Shown one piece after another: positions 1 to 5,945 of a stretch of 10,082 nucleotides of DNA (within the stretch, counting starts at the first letter, position 1; the number at the start of each line of letters is the position of its first letter). The notes beneath the pieces are model-generated. The model saw nothing but the letters and a program-made list of their open reading frames with translations, made no database searches and was not told where the DNA came from. The position numbers were made by a program, and so were the translations under genes. The stretch is from Burkholderiales bacterium. GTDB lineage: Bacteria; Pseudomonadota; Gammaproteobacteria; Burkholderiales; SG8-39. The stretch is from contig CAKKSJ010000337.1 in the NCBI GenBank assembly GCA_919902965.1, positions 1-10,082 on the forward strand, read 5' to 3'.

Positions 1-667
1 TGCCTTCCTTGTCCGCCTTGAACCAGGTATCGCGCACGAAGCCCGGAATGGCGTCCTGTTTGATGCCGAATGCCGGCACCCAGAAAGAATGGATGACATC
101 GTTGGCGGTGGTGAGTACGCGCACTTTCTTGCCCACCGGCACCACCAGCGGGTTGTCCACCTCCAACAGGTAGTTCTCGCCTTTCGGTTTGCGGTTCTGG
201 ATTTGATCCTGCGGCGTGGAGAGCGCGGACAGGAAGGCAAGGCCCTCGCCTTCACCCTTGAGGTAATCGTAGCCCCATTTCCACTGATAGCCGGTGGCCT
301 TGATGGTAATGTCCGGATTGGCGGTGTCCTTGAATGCAATCAGGGTTTTGGTCGCGGGCCAGGCCATGCCGATGAGGATCACAAACGGAACGACCGTCCA
401 GATGATCTCCACCGTGGTGTTCTCATGAAACTGCTCAGCCTTGTGGCCGACTGATTTGCGATGGGCGTAGATCGAATAGAACATCACGCCGAAGACGACG
501 CAGAAGATTACCAGGATGACGTACATCATCAGCATGTGCAGATCGTAGATTTCACTCGCGATCCGGGTCACCGGCGGCTGAAAATTGAGTTGGAAGGCGG
601 CAGAGGCCAAGCCCGTGTAGAGCGCCAGCAGCAGGCCGCCCGTCAGTCGTCCCAGTTTGTTATTCAT
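1..667 (-). CDS. coxB: Cytochrome c oxidase subunit II, 3' end missing
   Basis: Membrane-anchored subunit of the aa3-type respiratory oxidase; its CuA centre takes electrons from cytochrome c and passes them to subunit I. Seen: 222 residues from ATG at 667 to the window edge, with GAGG a suitable distance before the start. Residues 1-23 are a signal peptide ending in LASA. Two membrane helices follow (about 45-67 and 86-109). The aromatic YQWKWGYDY stretch at 127-135 is characteristic of the family, and VIHSFWVP (191-198) carries the first CuA histidine (H193), followed by KQDAIPG. The CxxxC CuA motif and any cytochrome c extension lie outside the window. The gene is preceded by a long structured leader and its own promoter. 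In this group it normally heads a coxB-coxA(ctaD)-ctaG-coxC operon, which would continue beyond position 1. Family assignment is certain. Confidence 0.97.
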   Translation of the reverse strand, partial: MNNKLGRLTGGLLLALYTGLASAAFQLNFQPPVTRIASEIYDLHMLMMYVILVIFCVVFGVMFYSIYAHRKSVGHKAEQFHENTTVEIIWTVVPFVILIGMAWPATKTLIAFKDTANPDITIKATGYQWKWGYDYLKGEGEGLAFLSALSTPQDQIQNRKPKGENYLLEVDNPLVVPVGKKVRVLTTANDVIHSFWVPAFGIKQDAIPGFVRDTWFKADKEG

Positions 668-721
668 GATTTCCTCATACCCTCAAGAACCGATAGCGGA
701 AGCTACGGCAGCTCAACGCGA

Positions 722-805
722 TCAATAACACGAACTCCGCCGGGGGGCGTCTGTTCTGTCTTTTTCTGACCCTAAGCGGCGCGATACCCCGCGCCGATAG
801 GGCAT
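722..805 (-). CDS. Possible 27-aa upstream ORF in the coxB leader
   Basis: An ATG at 805 is preceded by a perfect AAGGAG (812-817) at a six-base spacing, the best ribosome binding site in the window. It opens a 27-codon frame ending in TGA at 722-724, 54 nt before coxB. The predicted peptide begins MPYRRGVSRR, is strongly basic, and ends RRSSCY. It has no membrane segment and I recognise no family. The Shine-Dalgarno sits in the loop of one hairpin, the ATG at the base of that stem, and the first codons form a second hairpin, so translation and RNA folding would interfere with each other. It may be a regulatory leader peptide, or a chance frame in GC-rich DNA. What is seen is the frame and the site; function is inference. 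Confidence 0.3.
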   Translation of the reverse strand: MPYRRGVSRRLGSEKDRTDAPRRSSCY

Positions 806-834
806 CCCCCGCTCCTTCGTAAGACGGGGGGCCC
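777..834 (-). promoter_or_regulatory. Two adjacent strong hairpins in the coxB 5' leader
   Basis: Read on the minus strand, hairpin 1 (834-800) pairs GGGC plus CCCCCG with CGGGGG plus GCCC: a ten-pair stem with a two-base AT bulge and a 13-nt loop containing AAGGAG. Only three bases later hairpin 2 (796-777) is a perfect 7-bp stem, CGGCGCG with CGCGCCG, and a 6-nt GGGTAT loop. A C-rich tract at 739-747 could pair with the G-rich loop of hairpin 2. Neither stem is followed by a T-run, so they are not ordinary terminators. The position, between the promoter and coxB, suggests a cis-acting RNA element or mRNA stabiliser. I cannot match it to a named riboswitch class. Confidence 0.4.
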
Positions 835-851
835 GGCAAAAAAAGTTCGGT

Positions 852-880
852 ACGTTAACACAGGTAGGGGGCTTAATCAA
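852..880 (-). promoter_or_regulatory. Probable sigma-70 promoter for coxB
   Basis: On the minus strand TTGATT (880-875) is followed after exactly 17 bases by TAACGT (857-852). The latter is preceded by TGT, giving an extended -10 of the form TGnTAnnnT. Transcription would start near 845, leaving a leader of about 178 nt before the coxB ATG. It lies 47 bp beyond the end of bioC, so coxB need not depend on read-through from the amidase-bioC operon. The spacing and extended -10 are seen; activity is inferred. Confidence 0.45.
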
Positions 881-926
881 GCTTTTTGCCCATTCCTGCG
901 GGTGATCGGCGAATCAGGAAATCGAA

Positions 927-1829
927 TCACGCGCGCCTCGCGCGCGGCGGTTCCAGCCTGACAATCGCGCGTCCGTCCTCGGCCAGCCGCGGCTGCGGCT
1001 TCCAGGCGTGGCCGTAGACAATTTCGAAGCTTGCCGGCAGCCTGCCGTCGCGGCGCAAATGCTCGTAAGCGGAACGCATCGCGCTGAACGCGCCCCTGCC
1101 GGTGAGGCCGCGCCTGCGCGCGGCGAGCACATTCACCTGGCCGCTGGCGCGCAGATCGGCGAGCAGGGCATCGACATCGGCGTAGGTCAGGGTGATGAGT
1201 TCCATATCCATCACCGGCGCGGCGTATCCGCAGGCAGAGAGCATGTCGCCCAGATCGTGCATGTCGATGAACCCGTGCACATGCGCGGCGGCATCGCCCG
1301 CGGCAAACGCGCGATTGAGCTCCTTCAGGGTATCCGGTCCGTAGCAACTGAACATCAGCAGCCCCCCCAGCTTGAGCACCCGGCGCAGTTCCTTCAAGGC
1401 CGGCTGCGGATCGCCGGCGCAATGCAGGGCCAGATTGGACCATACGAGATCGACGCTGGCCGCCGGCAGGGGCACGGCGGCAAAATCGGCACACAGCAAA
1501 TCGATGCGCGCGCGCTTGAATACTCTTTGCAGCCAGTGGTCACGGCGGCGCGCTGCCTGCAGCATTGGATAGGCGAAATCCAGTCCCAGCACCTGCGCCT
1601 CGGGATAGGCGCGGGCCAGATGCCCGGCACCGTGGCCTTCGCCGCTGCCCGCATCGAGTATGCGCGCGGGCGCGAGCTTGATGTACTGCAGCCGCTCCAG
1701 CATGCGCGTTTCCACTTCACGCGCGAGCACCGCCGCGCCGGCATAACTGCCGGCGGCGCGGGAACTGGCGCGGCGCGCCGCACGGCGGTCGATCAATGGT
1801 GCGTTCAGCGCCTGTCCCCGGGAATCCAC
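927..1829 (-). CDS. bioC: Malonyl-[acyl-carrier protein] O-methyltransferase BioC
   Basis: Cytoplasmic SAM-dependent enzyme that methylates the free carboxyl of malonyl-ACP, disguising it so that fatty acid synthesis can build the pimelate part of biotin. Seen: 300 aa with a Rossmann-type class I methyltransferase core, motif I ILDAGSGEGHG at 57-67, an acidic residue after strand 2 (D84), and VDLVWSNLALH (126-136) as motif II/III. The C-terminal half has the BioC pattern AHVHGFIDMHDLGDML and PVMDMELITLTY. The N-terminal RAAGSYAGAAVLAREV also fits BioC. The length is usual for betaproteobacterial BioC but longer than the roughly 250 aa of E. coli. The start is a GTG at 1829 with no evident Shine-Dalgarno, 25 bp after the amidase stop, so translational coupling is likely. 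A TTG at codon 12 is the alternative start. No other bio gene is in the window. Confidence 0.85.
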   Translation of the reverse strand: MDSRGQALNAPLIDRRAARRASSRAAGSYAGAAVLAREVETRMLERLQYIKLAPARILDAGSGEGHGAGHLARAYPEAQVLGLDFAYPMLQAARRRDHWLQRVFKRARIDLLCADFAAVPLPAASVDLVWSNLALHCAGDPQPALKELRRVLKLGGLLMFSCYGPDTLKELNRAFAAGDAAAHVHGFIDMHDLGDMLSACGYAAPVMDMELITLTYADVDALLADLRASGQVNVLAARRRGLTGRGAFSAMRSAYEHLRRDGRLPASFEIVYGHAWKPQPRLAEDGRAIVRLEPPRARRA

Positions 1830-1854
1830 GCCGCGATCGCGCCGGCGCCGGCGC

Positions 1855-3198
1855 TCACGCGCGCAACGCCGACTCTAGCGCCAAACCCACCGCGAGCAGG
1901 CGCCGGTCCTCGCCGCTTTGTCCGACCACCATCAGGCCCACCGGCGCCGACCCCGGTTCATGGCAGGGGATGGAGAGGGCGCAGCCGTCGAGAAAATTCA
2001 CCACGCTGGGATTGCGCAGCATGGCGAGATTGGTCTTGCCATAAAGCTGATCGTCGGTCTCCAGCGGTGCGATCGGCGGCGCGACCATGGTGACCGTGGG
2101 CATCAGCAATGCGTCGTAGGGCGCGGCCAGGCGCGCACTCTCGGCGATCATGGCAGCGCGCCGGCTCAGGACGTCGATGTATTCGGCCGCGCTGATGTCG
2201 GCGCCGCGCAGAGTTCTGGAGACGACGCGCGGGTCGTACGCGTCCTTGCGCCGCGCGATCAGTTCACGATGCACCGCATAGGCCTCGGCCACCACCAGGC
2301 CACCCTTGTGATTGATCTGCGGCAACTGCAGCAGGGCTTCAAAACGGAGCTCGCTTACGCTCGCTCCGGCCCGCGACAGGCGCGCGAGCGCGGCGCCGAA
2401 GGCCTGCGCCACGTCGCGATCCAGACCGTCCAGAACATAGTCCTGCACCACGCCAAGGCGCAAGCCCTTCAAGGGCAGGGCGGGCGGCAGTTGCGGCGCA
2501 TCGTCCGCGAGCAGGCTGTCCACGAGGGCACAGCAGCTCACGCTCGCTGCGATCGGGCCGATCGAATCCAGCGTGGTCGAGAGCGGGAAGGTTCCCGCCT
2601 TGGAGATGCGCCTGGCCGTGGGCTTGAAGCCGGCGAGCCCGCACAGCGCCGCGGGGATGCGCACCGAGCCGCCCGTGTCCGTGCCCAGGCCCATCGCCGC
2701 CATGCCGTCCGTAACCGATATCGCAGCGCCCGAGGAAGATCCGCCTGGAATGCGGCCGACAGCCCGGTCCCAGGGATTTTTCGGCGTGCCGTAATGCGGG
2801 TTGAGGCCCAGGCCCGAGAAGGCGAATTCGACCATATTGGTGCGGCCCACGATGATCGCCCCCGCCTGGCGCAGCCGCCGCACCACGGCGGCATCGCTCC
2901 CGGCCGGAGCCGAATCGGCAAGCGCCTTGGAACCGGCTCGCGTGATGTCGCCGGCGACATCGAACAAATCCTTTACCGACACCGGTATGCCCGCAAGCGG
3001 CGAGGGAACGATAGCGTGCGCGCGCAAGGTGTCGCTCGCCCTGGCTTCGGCCAGCGCAACTTCACGGTGGGTGCGCAGAAATACGCGCGCGCCCTCGCCG
3101 GCGGGCGCGGCGATGCGCACGAGCGCGTCCTCGACCAGGGCCTGGCTGCTGGTTTTTCCTGCGGCGAGATCGCCGGCTAGAGCCATGATGGGTTTCAT
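1855..3198 (-). CDS. Amidase-signature family hydrolase
   Basis: 447 aa, cytoplasmic (no signal peptide). The Ser-cisSer-Lys triad is complete and correctly spaced: K76 in SVKDLFD, S154 in PGGSSSGAA and nucleophile S178 in GTDTGGSVRIPA, with 24 residues between the two serines as in FAAH and GatA. The family hydrolyses amides and sometimes esters; the substrate cannot be read from sequence. The product resembles stand-alone amidases annotated as GatA-like, but with no gatB or gatC nearby it is unlikely to be the tRNA amidotransferase subunit. The ATG at 3198 overlaps the stop of a seven-codon ORF (ATGA). bioC follows after 25 bp, suggesting one transcript. In related genomes, as I recall them, bioC tends to sit directly beside comF, so this gene may be an insertion. 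Two small inverted repeats lie inside the frame without breaking it. Confidence 0.9.
   Translation of the reverse strand: MKPIMALAGDLAAGKTSSQALVEDALVRIAAPAGEGARVFLRTHREVALAEARASDTLRAHAIVPSPLAGIPVSVKDLFDVAGDITRAGSKALADSAPAGSDAAVVRRLRQAGAIIVGRTNMVEFAFSGLGLNPHYGTPKNPWDRAVGRIPGGSSSGAAISVTDGMAAMGLGTDTGGSVRIPAALCGLAGFKPTARRISKAGTFPLSTTLDSIGPIAASVSCCALVDSLLADDAPQLPPALPLKGLRLGVVQDYVLDGLDRDVAQAFGAALARLSRAGASVSELRFEALLQLPQINHKGGLVVAEAYAVHRELIARRKDAYDPRVVSRTLRGADISAAEYIDVLSRRAAMIAESARLAAPYDALLMPTVTMVAPPIAPLETDDQLYGKTNLAMLRNPSVVNFLDGCALSIPCHEPGSAPVGLMVVGQSGEDRRLLAVGLALESALRA
2345..2368. repeat. Short inverted repeat inside the amidase gene, copy 1
   Basis: CGGAGC (2345-2350) and GCTCCG (2363-2368) form perfect 6-bp arms around a 12-nt loop TCGCTTACGCTC. 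Together with copy 2 it shares the plus-strand core AGCTC...ACGCTCGCT. In the amidase frame the core encodes GASVSEL at a surface-type helix/strand junction, and it neither shifts the frame nor lengthens the protein obviously. Confidence 0.5.
2533..2550. repeat. Short inverted repeat inside the amidase gene, copy 2
   Basis: GCAGC (2533-2537) and GCTGC (2546-2550) are perfect 5-bp arms around TCACGCTC. Compared with copy 1, 188 bp away, it lacks four bases in the middle (GCTT) but keeps AGCTC and ACGCTCGCT in the same orientation. It encodes AASVSCC where related amidases usually read something like ARSVADCA, so the repeat seems to overwrite normal codons. Confidence 0.45.
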
Positions 3199-3218
3199 TT
3201 GACCAGGACCTTGTTCAT
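3195..3218 (-). CDS. Seven-codon ORF overlapping the amidase start
   Basis: ATG at 3218 begins MNKVLVK and stops at TGA 3197-3195; the stop shares ATGA with the amidase start codon. Its ribosome site (GAGGAAAG, about ten bases upstream) is better than anything directly before the amidase ATG, so ribosomes probably load here and restart on the amidase. It is either a coupling mini-cistron or the frameshifted remnant of a longer amidase N-terminus. Confidence 0.3.
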   Translation of the reverse strand: MNKVLVK

Positions 3219-3227
3219 GGTTAATCT
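3199..3227 (+). promoter_or_regulatory. Probable promoter for comF-trmL
   Basis: TTGACC (3199-3204) and TAATCT (3222-3227) are separated by exactly 17 bases. The start point would be near 3234, leaving a leader of about 40 nt before the TTG start of comF. The box overlaps the start of the oppositely oriented amidase, so the two units share one 74-bp control region. Confidence 0.45.
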
Positions 3228-3250
3228 TTCCTCGCTAGTGCGACCAGCGC

Positions 3251-3279
3251 ATCTTCGGGGAAGCATTTCCACTTGTCAA
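3251..3279 (-). promoter_or_regulatory. Possible promoter for amidase-bioC
   Basis: On the minus strand a perfect -35 TTGACA (3279-3274) is followed after 17 bases by GAAGAT (3256-3251), a poor -10. The -35 overlaps the first codons of comF. Initiation near 3244 would give a leader of about 26 nt to the mini-ORF at 3218. The weak -10 makes this less certain than the opposing promoter. Confidence 0.3.
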
Positions 3280-3986
3280 TTTCGCTGCGTCCGTTTTTGA
3301 ATATCGGCAGAAAGATCGGCGCAACCCTGCTCGCCCAGGATTGCCTGCTATGCCAGGCAGCGAGCGGCGAACAGCTGTTATGCCAGGCTTGTGCGCGCGA
3401 ACTTCCCTGGGCCGCGTCGGCCTGCCCGCGCTGCGCGCTGGCCGGCGCCGACAATGTGGAGTGCGGCGCTTGCCTCTCGGCTACGCCCCACTACGACGCC
3501 AGTCGCGCCGCCTTCGTCTACGCCTACCCGGTGGATGCGCTGATTCAGTCTTTCAAGTATGGCGGGCAACTGGCGCTCGCCGGACTGTTCGCGCGGCAGA
3601 TGCACCTAGGCATCGGCCGCGCGGTCGGCGTGGACCTGATCCTGCCCCTGCCCCTGCACCCGCTGCGCCTGGCCGAGCGCGGCTTCAATCAGGCCGCCGA
3701 AATCGCCAAAACGCTGTCGCAACTCACCGGCATCGCCATGGATGCGCAGCGCGCGCGGCGCGTGCGCAACACCGCAGCGCAGGCGGACTTGCCTTGGCGC
3801 GAGCGCGCGGCCAATATGCGCGGGGCCTTTGCCTGCGATGGCGAGCTTGCGGGTTTGCGCGTCGCGGTGGTCGACGATGTGATGACCACCGGCGCGACCC
3901 TGGACGAATTCGCGCGCACGCTCAAGCGCAGCGGCGCCGCGCGGGTGGAGAACTGGGTGGTCGCCCGGACGCCACGCGGTGCTTGA
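3273..3986 (+). CDS. comF: ComF family phosphoribosyltransferase-like protein
   Basis: 237 aa with the two ComF parts. An N-terminal double zinc ribbon has four cysteine pairs, C24/C27, C37/C40, C51/C54 and C64/C67. A C-terminal type I phosphoribosyltransferase domain has the PRPP-binding motif VVDDVMTTGAT at 199-209 and the usual LPLHPLRLAERGFNQA region (126-141). ComF proteins are needed for DNA uptake in naturally competent bacteria (Bacillus, Haemophilus), and E. coli GntX is a relative; the biochemical role is not settled. The start is a TTG at 3273, nine bases after GGGGAAG; no early in-frame ATG exists and the promoter ends just upstream. The end overlaps trmL by 8 bp, indicating coupled translation. 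No other competence gene is in the window, so a competence role here is only inference. Confidence 0.9.
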   Translation: MSISLRPFLNIGRKIGATLLAQDCLLCQAASGEQLLCQACARELPWAASACPRCALAGADNVECGACLSATPHYDASRAAFVYAYPVDALIQSFKYGGQLALAGLFARQMHLGIGRAVGVDLILPLPLHPLRLAERGFNQAAEIAKTLSQLTGIAMDAQRARRVRNTAAQADLPWRERAANMRGAFACDGELAGLRVAVVDDVMTTGATLDEFARTLKRSGAARVENWVVARTPRGA

Positions 3987-4443
3987 TATCGTTCTCTACC
4001 AGCCGGAAATTCCCCCCAATACCGGCAATATCATCCGGCTTGCCGCCAACACCGGCGCCCGCTTGCACCTGATCGAGCCACTGGGCTTTCAGCTCGAGGA
4101 CCGTGAATTGAAGCGTGCCGGCCTCGACTATCATGAGTACGCCACACTGATCGTGCACAAGGACTGGCGAACGGCTTGCGACACCCTGCAGGGCCGGCGC
4201 CTGTTCGCTTTTTCCACACATGCGCTGCGCCCTTACACCGAGCCCGAGTACCGGGAAGATGACGTTCTTCTGTTCGGGCCCGAGACCCGCGGCCTGCCGG
4301 CGGAAATATTCGACAAGGTGCCTCAGGAGCAGCGCCTGCGCCTGCCTCTGCGGCCCGGCAATCGCAGCCTGAATCTTTCCAACGCGGTCGCCGTGGCGGT
4401 GTACGAAGCCTGGCGCCAGCTGGGTTTTGCCGGGGCGAAGTAG
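3979..4443 (+). CDS. trmL: tRNA (cytidine(34)-2'-O)-methyltransferase TrmL
   Basis: SPOUT-class enzyme that uses SAM to methylate the ribose of wobble C34 (and cmnm5U34) in tRNA-Leu isoacceptors, helping codon-anticodon pairing. Seen: 154 aa, the normal family length, with NTGNIIRLAANTGA at 14-27, FGPETRGLP at 99-107 and LPLRPGNRSLNLSNAVAVAV at 122-141; the last two build the trefoil knot that holds SAM. The start is GTG 3979, inside the 3' end of comF, giving an 8-bp overlap. It is convergent with gpsA, 48 bp away, with only a weak hairpin between. I see no unusual residues. Confidence 0.95.
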   Translation: MLDIVLYQPEIPPNTGNIIRLAANTGARLHLIEPLGFQLEDRELKRAGLDYHEYATLIVHKDWRTACDTLQGRRLFAFSTHALRPYTEPEYREDDVLLFGPETRGLPAEIFDKVPQEQRLRLPLRPGNRSLNLSNAVAVAVYEAWRQLGFAGAK

Positions 4444-4491
4444 CAGGCTCTAGAAAATCGAGAAATTCGATCAAACGCTAGTCAACAGACC

Positions 4492-5472
4492 CTAGGTTTC
4501 CTCTCCTGGATCGCGCGACAGCAGCTGCTCCACCGCCTCGCGCGGGGAAACACCGCCAAACAGCACAGCGCATACCGAGCGTGTGATCGGCATGTCGACA
4601 CCGAGTTCCAGCGCGCGTCGCTCCACCGCTGCGGCGGTATGCACCCCCTCGGCGACATGGCCCAACTCGCGCAGGACTTCAACGAGTTTCTTGCCGCGCG
4701 CCAGGCTGAGTCCGACGCGCCGGTTGCGCGACAGCTCCCCGGTACAGGTTAAAATCAAGTCACCGGCGCCCGTCAATCCGGTGAAGGTCTCGGGGCGGCC
4801 GCCGAGTCTGACCCCCAGGCGCGTAATTTCCGCCAGGCCGCGGGTGATCAGTGCCGCGCGCGCATTGGCACCCAGGTCCAGGCCGTCGGCGATGCCGGTG
4901 GCGATGGCCATGACATTCTTTACCGCGCCGCCGATTTCCACCCCGACCAGATCGCTGCTGAAGTACACGCGCAATCGCGAAGCGTGCAGCGCGCGCGCAG
5001 TGGCTTGGCTGAAATCCGCATCGGCCGAGGCCAGCGTCAGCGCCGTCGGCAATCCGCGTGCGACTTCCAGCGCAAAGCTGGGGCCGGACAAGGCGCCGAA
5101 TACGCTGCCGGGCGCGAGCACTTGCGCCGCGATCTGGTGCGGCAACTCGGCGCTTTGCGGTTCGTAGCCTTTGCACAAGCACACTACGGGTTTTCGCAGG
5201 GGCGCCAGACGCACGAGCATGTCGCGCAGCGCCGCAGTCGGCGTTGCCACCAGCACCAATTCGGCAGCGGAAACGGCGCTGGCAAATTCGGGCTCTATCG
5301 CGAGTTGCGGCGGCAACGCGATTTCAGGCAGATAGCGCTGATTGCGTCTGGCCGCAGCGATATCCCGGCATTGCTCCGGGTCGCGCCCCCACAGTACCGT
5401 CTCATGTCGCGCGCTGAGGATGGTGGCGATCGCCGTGCCCCAGGCGCCGGCGCCGAGTACGGAAATCTTCAT
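4492..5472 (-). CDS. gpsA: Glycerol-3-phosphate dehydrogenase [NAD(P)+]
   Basis: Cytoplasmic enzyme reducing dihydroxyacetone phosphate to sn-glycerol 3-phosphate, the backbone of membrane phospholipids. Seen: 326 aa, near the usual 330, with the N-terminal NAD(P) loop GAGAWG at 7-12, VATPT (75-79), K101 in LCKGYE, SGPSFALEVARG (129-140), the catalytic lysine K185 in GGAVKNVMAIATG, and TGAGDLILTCT plus SRNRRVG in the C-terminal helical domain. The start is ATG 5472, because the protein begins MKISVLGAGAWG there; a longer frame runs 61 codons upstream but is only the shadow of the preceding gene. The ribosome site is weak, and the 22-bp gap to the upstream SH3 gene suggests coupling. It is the last gene of the yibN-grxC-secB-SH3-gpsA operon. 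Confidence 0.97.
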   Translation of the reverse strand: MKISVLGAGAWGTAIATILSARHETVLWGRDPEQCRDIAAARRNQRYLPEIALPPQLAIEPEFASAVSAAELVLVATPTAALRDMLVRLAPLRKPVVCLCKGYEPQSAELPHQIAAQVLAPGSVFGALSGPSFALEVARGLPTALTLASADADFSQATARALHASRLRVYFSSDLVGVEIGGAVKNVMAIATGIADGLDLGANARAALITRGLAEITRLGVRLGGRPETFTGLTGAGDLILTCTGELSRNRRVGLSLARGKKLVEVLRELGHVAEGVHTAAAVERRALELGVDMPITRSVCAVLFGGVSPREAVEQLLSRDPGEET

Positions 5473-5494
5473 AGTCCAGGGTCTGGAAGAGAAG

Positions 5495-5929
5495 CTAAAG
5501 TCCCCAGATCTGGCTCGCGCGCACGAACCCGGTCTGGCCGCCGCGGTGCAGCACCTTGACCCAGGGACCCACGCCCAGTTCCACAACTTCCAGCGCAACG
5601 CCCTGGCGAGCCTGAAACACCAGCGCCGCGCCATCGTCCGCGTTCTGGCGCACATCTGCTAGCGCCGCGGTAATCACCACGGTACGGGTATCGGAAAGGC
5701 TTTTCCTCTCCACCCAGGCGAGATCGCCGGTGACATCGCGCACCTTGGTCCAGTTGTCGACCTGGACGATGATTTCCACCGGGTAAAATTTGCTCGCGAC
5801 AAACAGCGGCTTCGCTTTGACCGAGGGCGCATCGTACATGGGCACTGCAGTTTCGCCGATCGAGCGGAATTCCCCCGCCAGGACAACCGGGGCGGCAAAC
5901 AGCAAAATCAGGAAAATAAAGCGGCGCAT
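5495..5929 (-). CDS. Exported protein with two bacterial SH3 domains
   Basis: 144 aa. The start MRRFIFLILLFAAPVVLA is a clear signal peptide with likely cleavage after A18, so the product is periplasmic or surface bound; there is no lipobox cysteine. Two SH3b-like units follow: about 24-85 (VPMYDAPS ... NWTKVRDVTGDLAWVERKSL) and about 91-144 (ADVRQNADDGA ... PWVKVLHRGGQTGFVRASQIWGL), each with the starting small-residue turn and the closing W-V-x-V/G-x-V strands. Bacterial SH3 domains often bind peptidoglycan or act as spacers; no enzyme domain is present. It lies 16 bp after secB and 22 bp before gpsA, so it is co-transcribed with the export chaperone gene. E. coli has no equivalent between secB and gpsA. 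The precise role is unknown to me. Confidence 0.85.
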   Translation of the reverse strand: MRRFIFLILLFAAPVVLAGEFRSIGETAVPMYDAPSVKAKPLFVASKFYPVEIIVQVDNWTKVRDVTGDLAWVERKSLSDTRTVVITAALADVRQNADDGAALVFQARQGVALEVVELGVGPWVKVLHRGGQTGFVRASQIWGL

Positions 5930-5945
5930 TCCCTTGCCCTGCCCC

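Noticed and set aside
89..769. Two plus-strand frames across the coxB region
   Set aside because: Antisense to coxB, whose minus-strand translation shows the signal peptide, two helices and the YQWKWGYDY and VIHSFW motifs.
1008..2093. Long plus-strand frame (361 codons) opposite bioC and the amidase
   Set aside because: It is antisense to two genes with clear family motifs, and its product is low-complexity, rich in R, A, H and Q, as expected of a shadow frame in GC-rich DNA.
1918..3180. 420-codon plus-strand frame opposite the amidase
   Set aside because: Exact antisense of a gene with an intact catalytic triad; no recognisable domain, and composition is that of a mirror frame.
4450..4481. 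Terminator between trmL and gpsA
   Set aside because: The best structure is ATCGA/TCGAT (4457-4471), a 5-bp AT-rich stem with no T-run; too weak to call, although a convergent gap of 48 bp should contain one.
5473..5655. 61-codon N-terminal extension of gpsA
   Set aside because: The family starts at MKISVLGAGAWG, and the extension only re-reads the 3' end of the SH3 gene in another frame.
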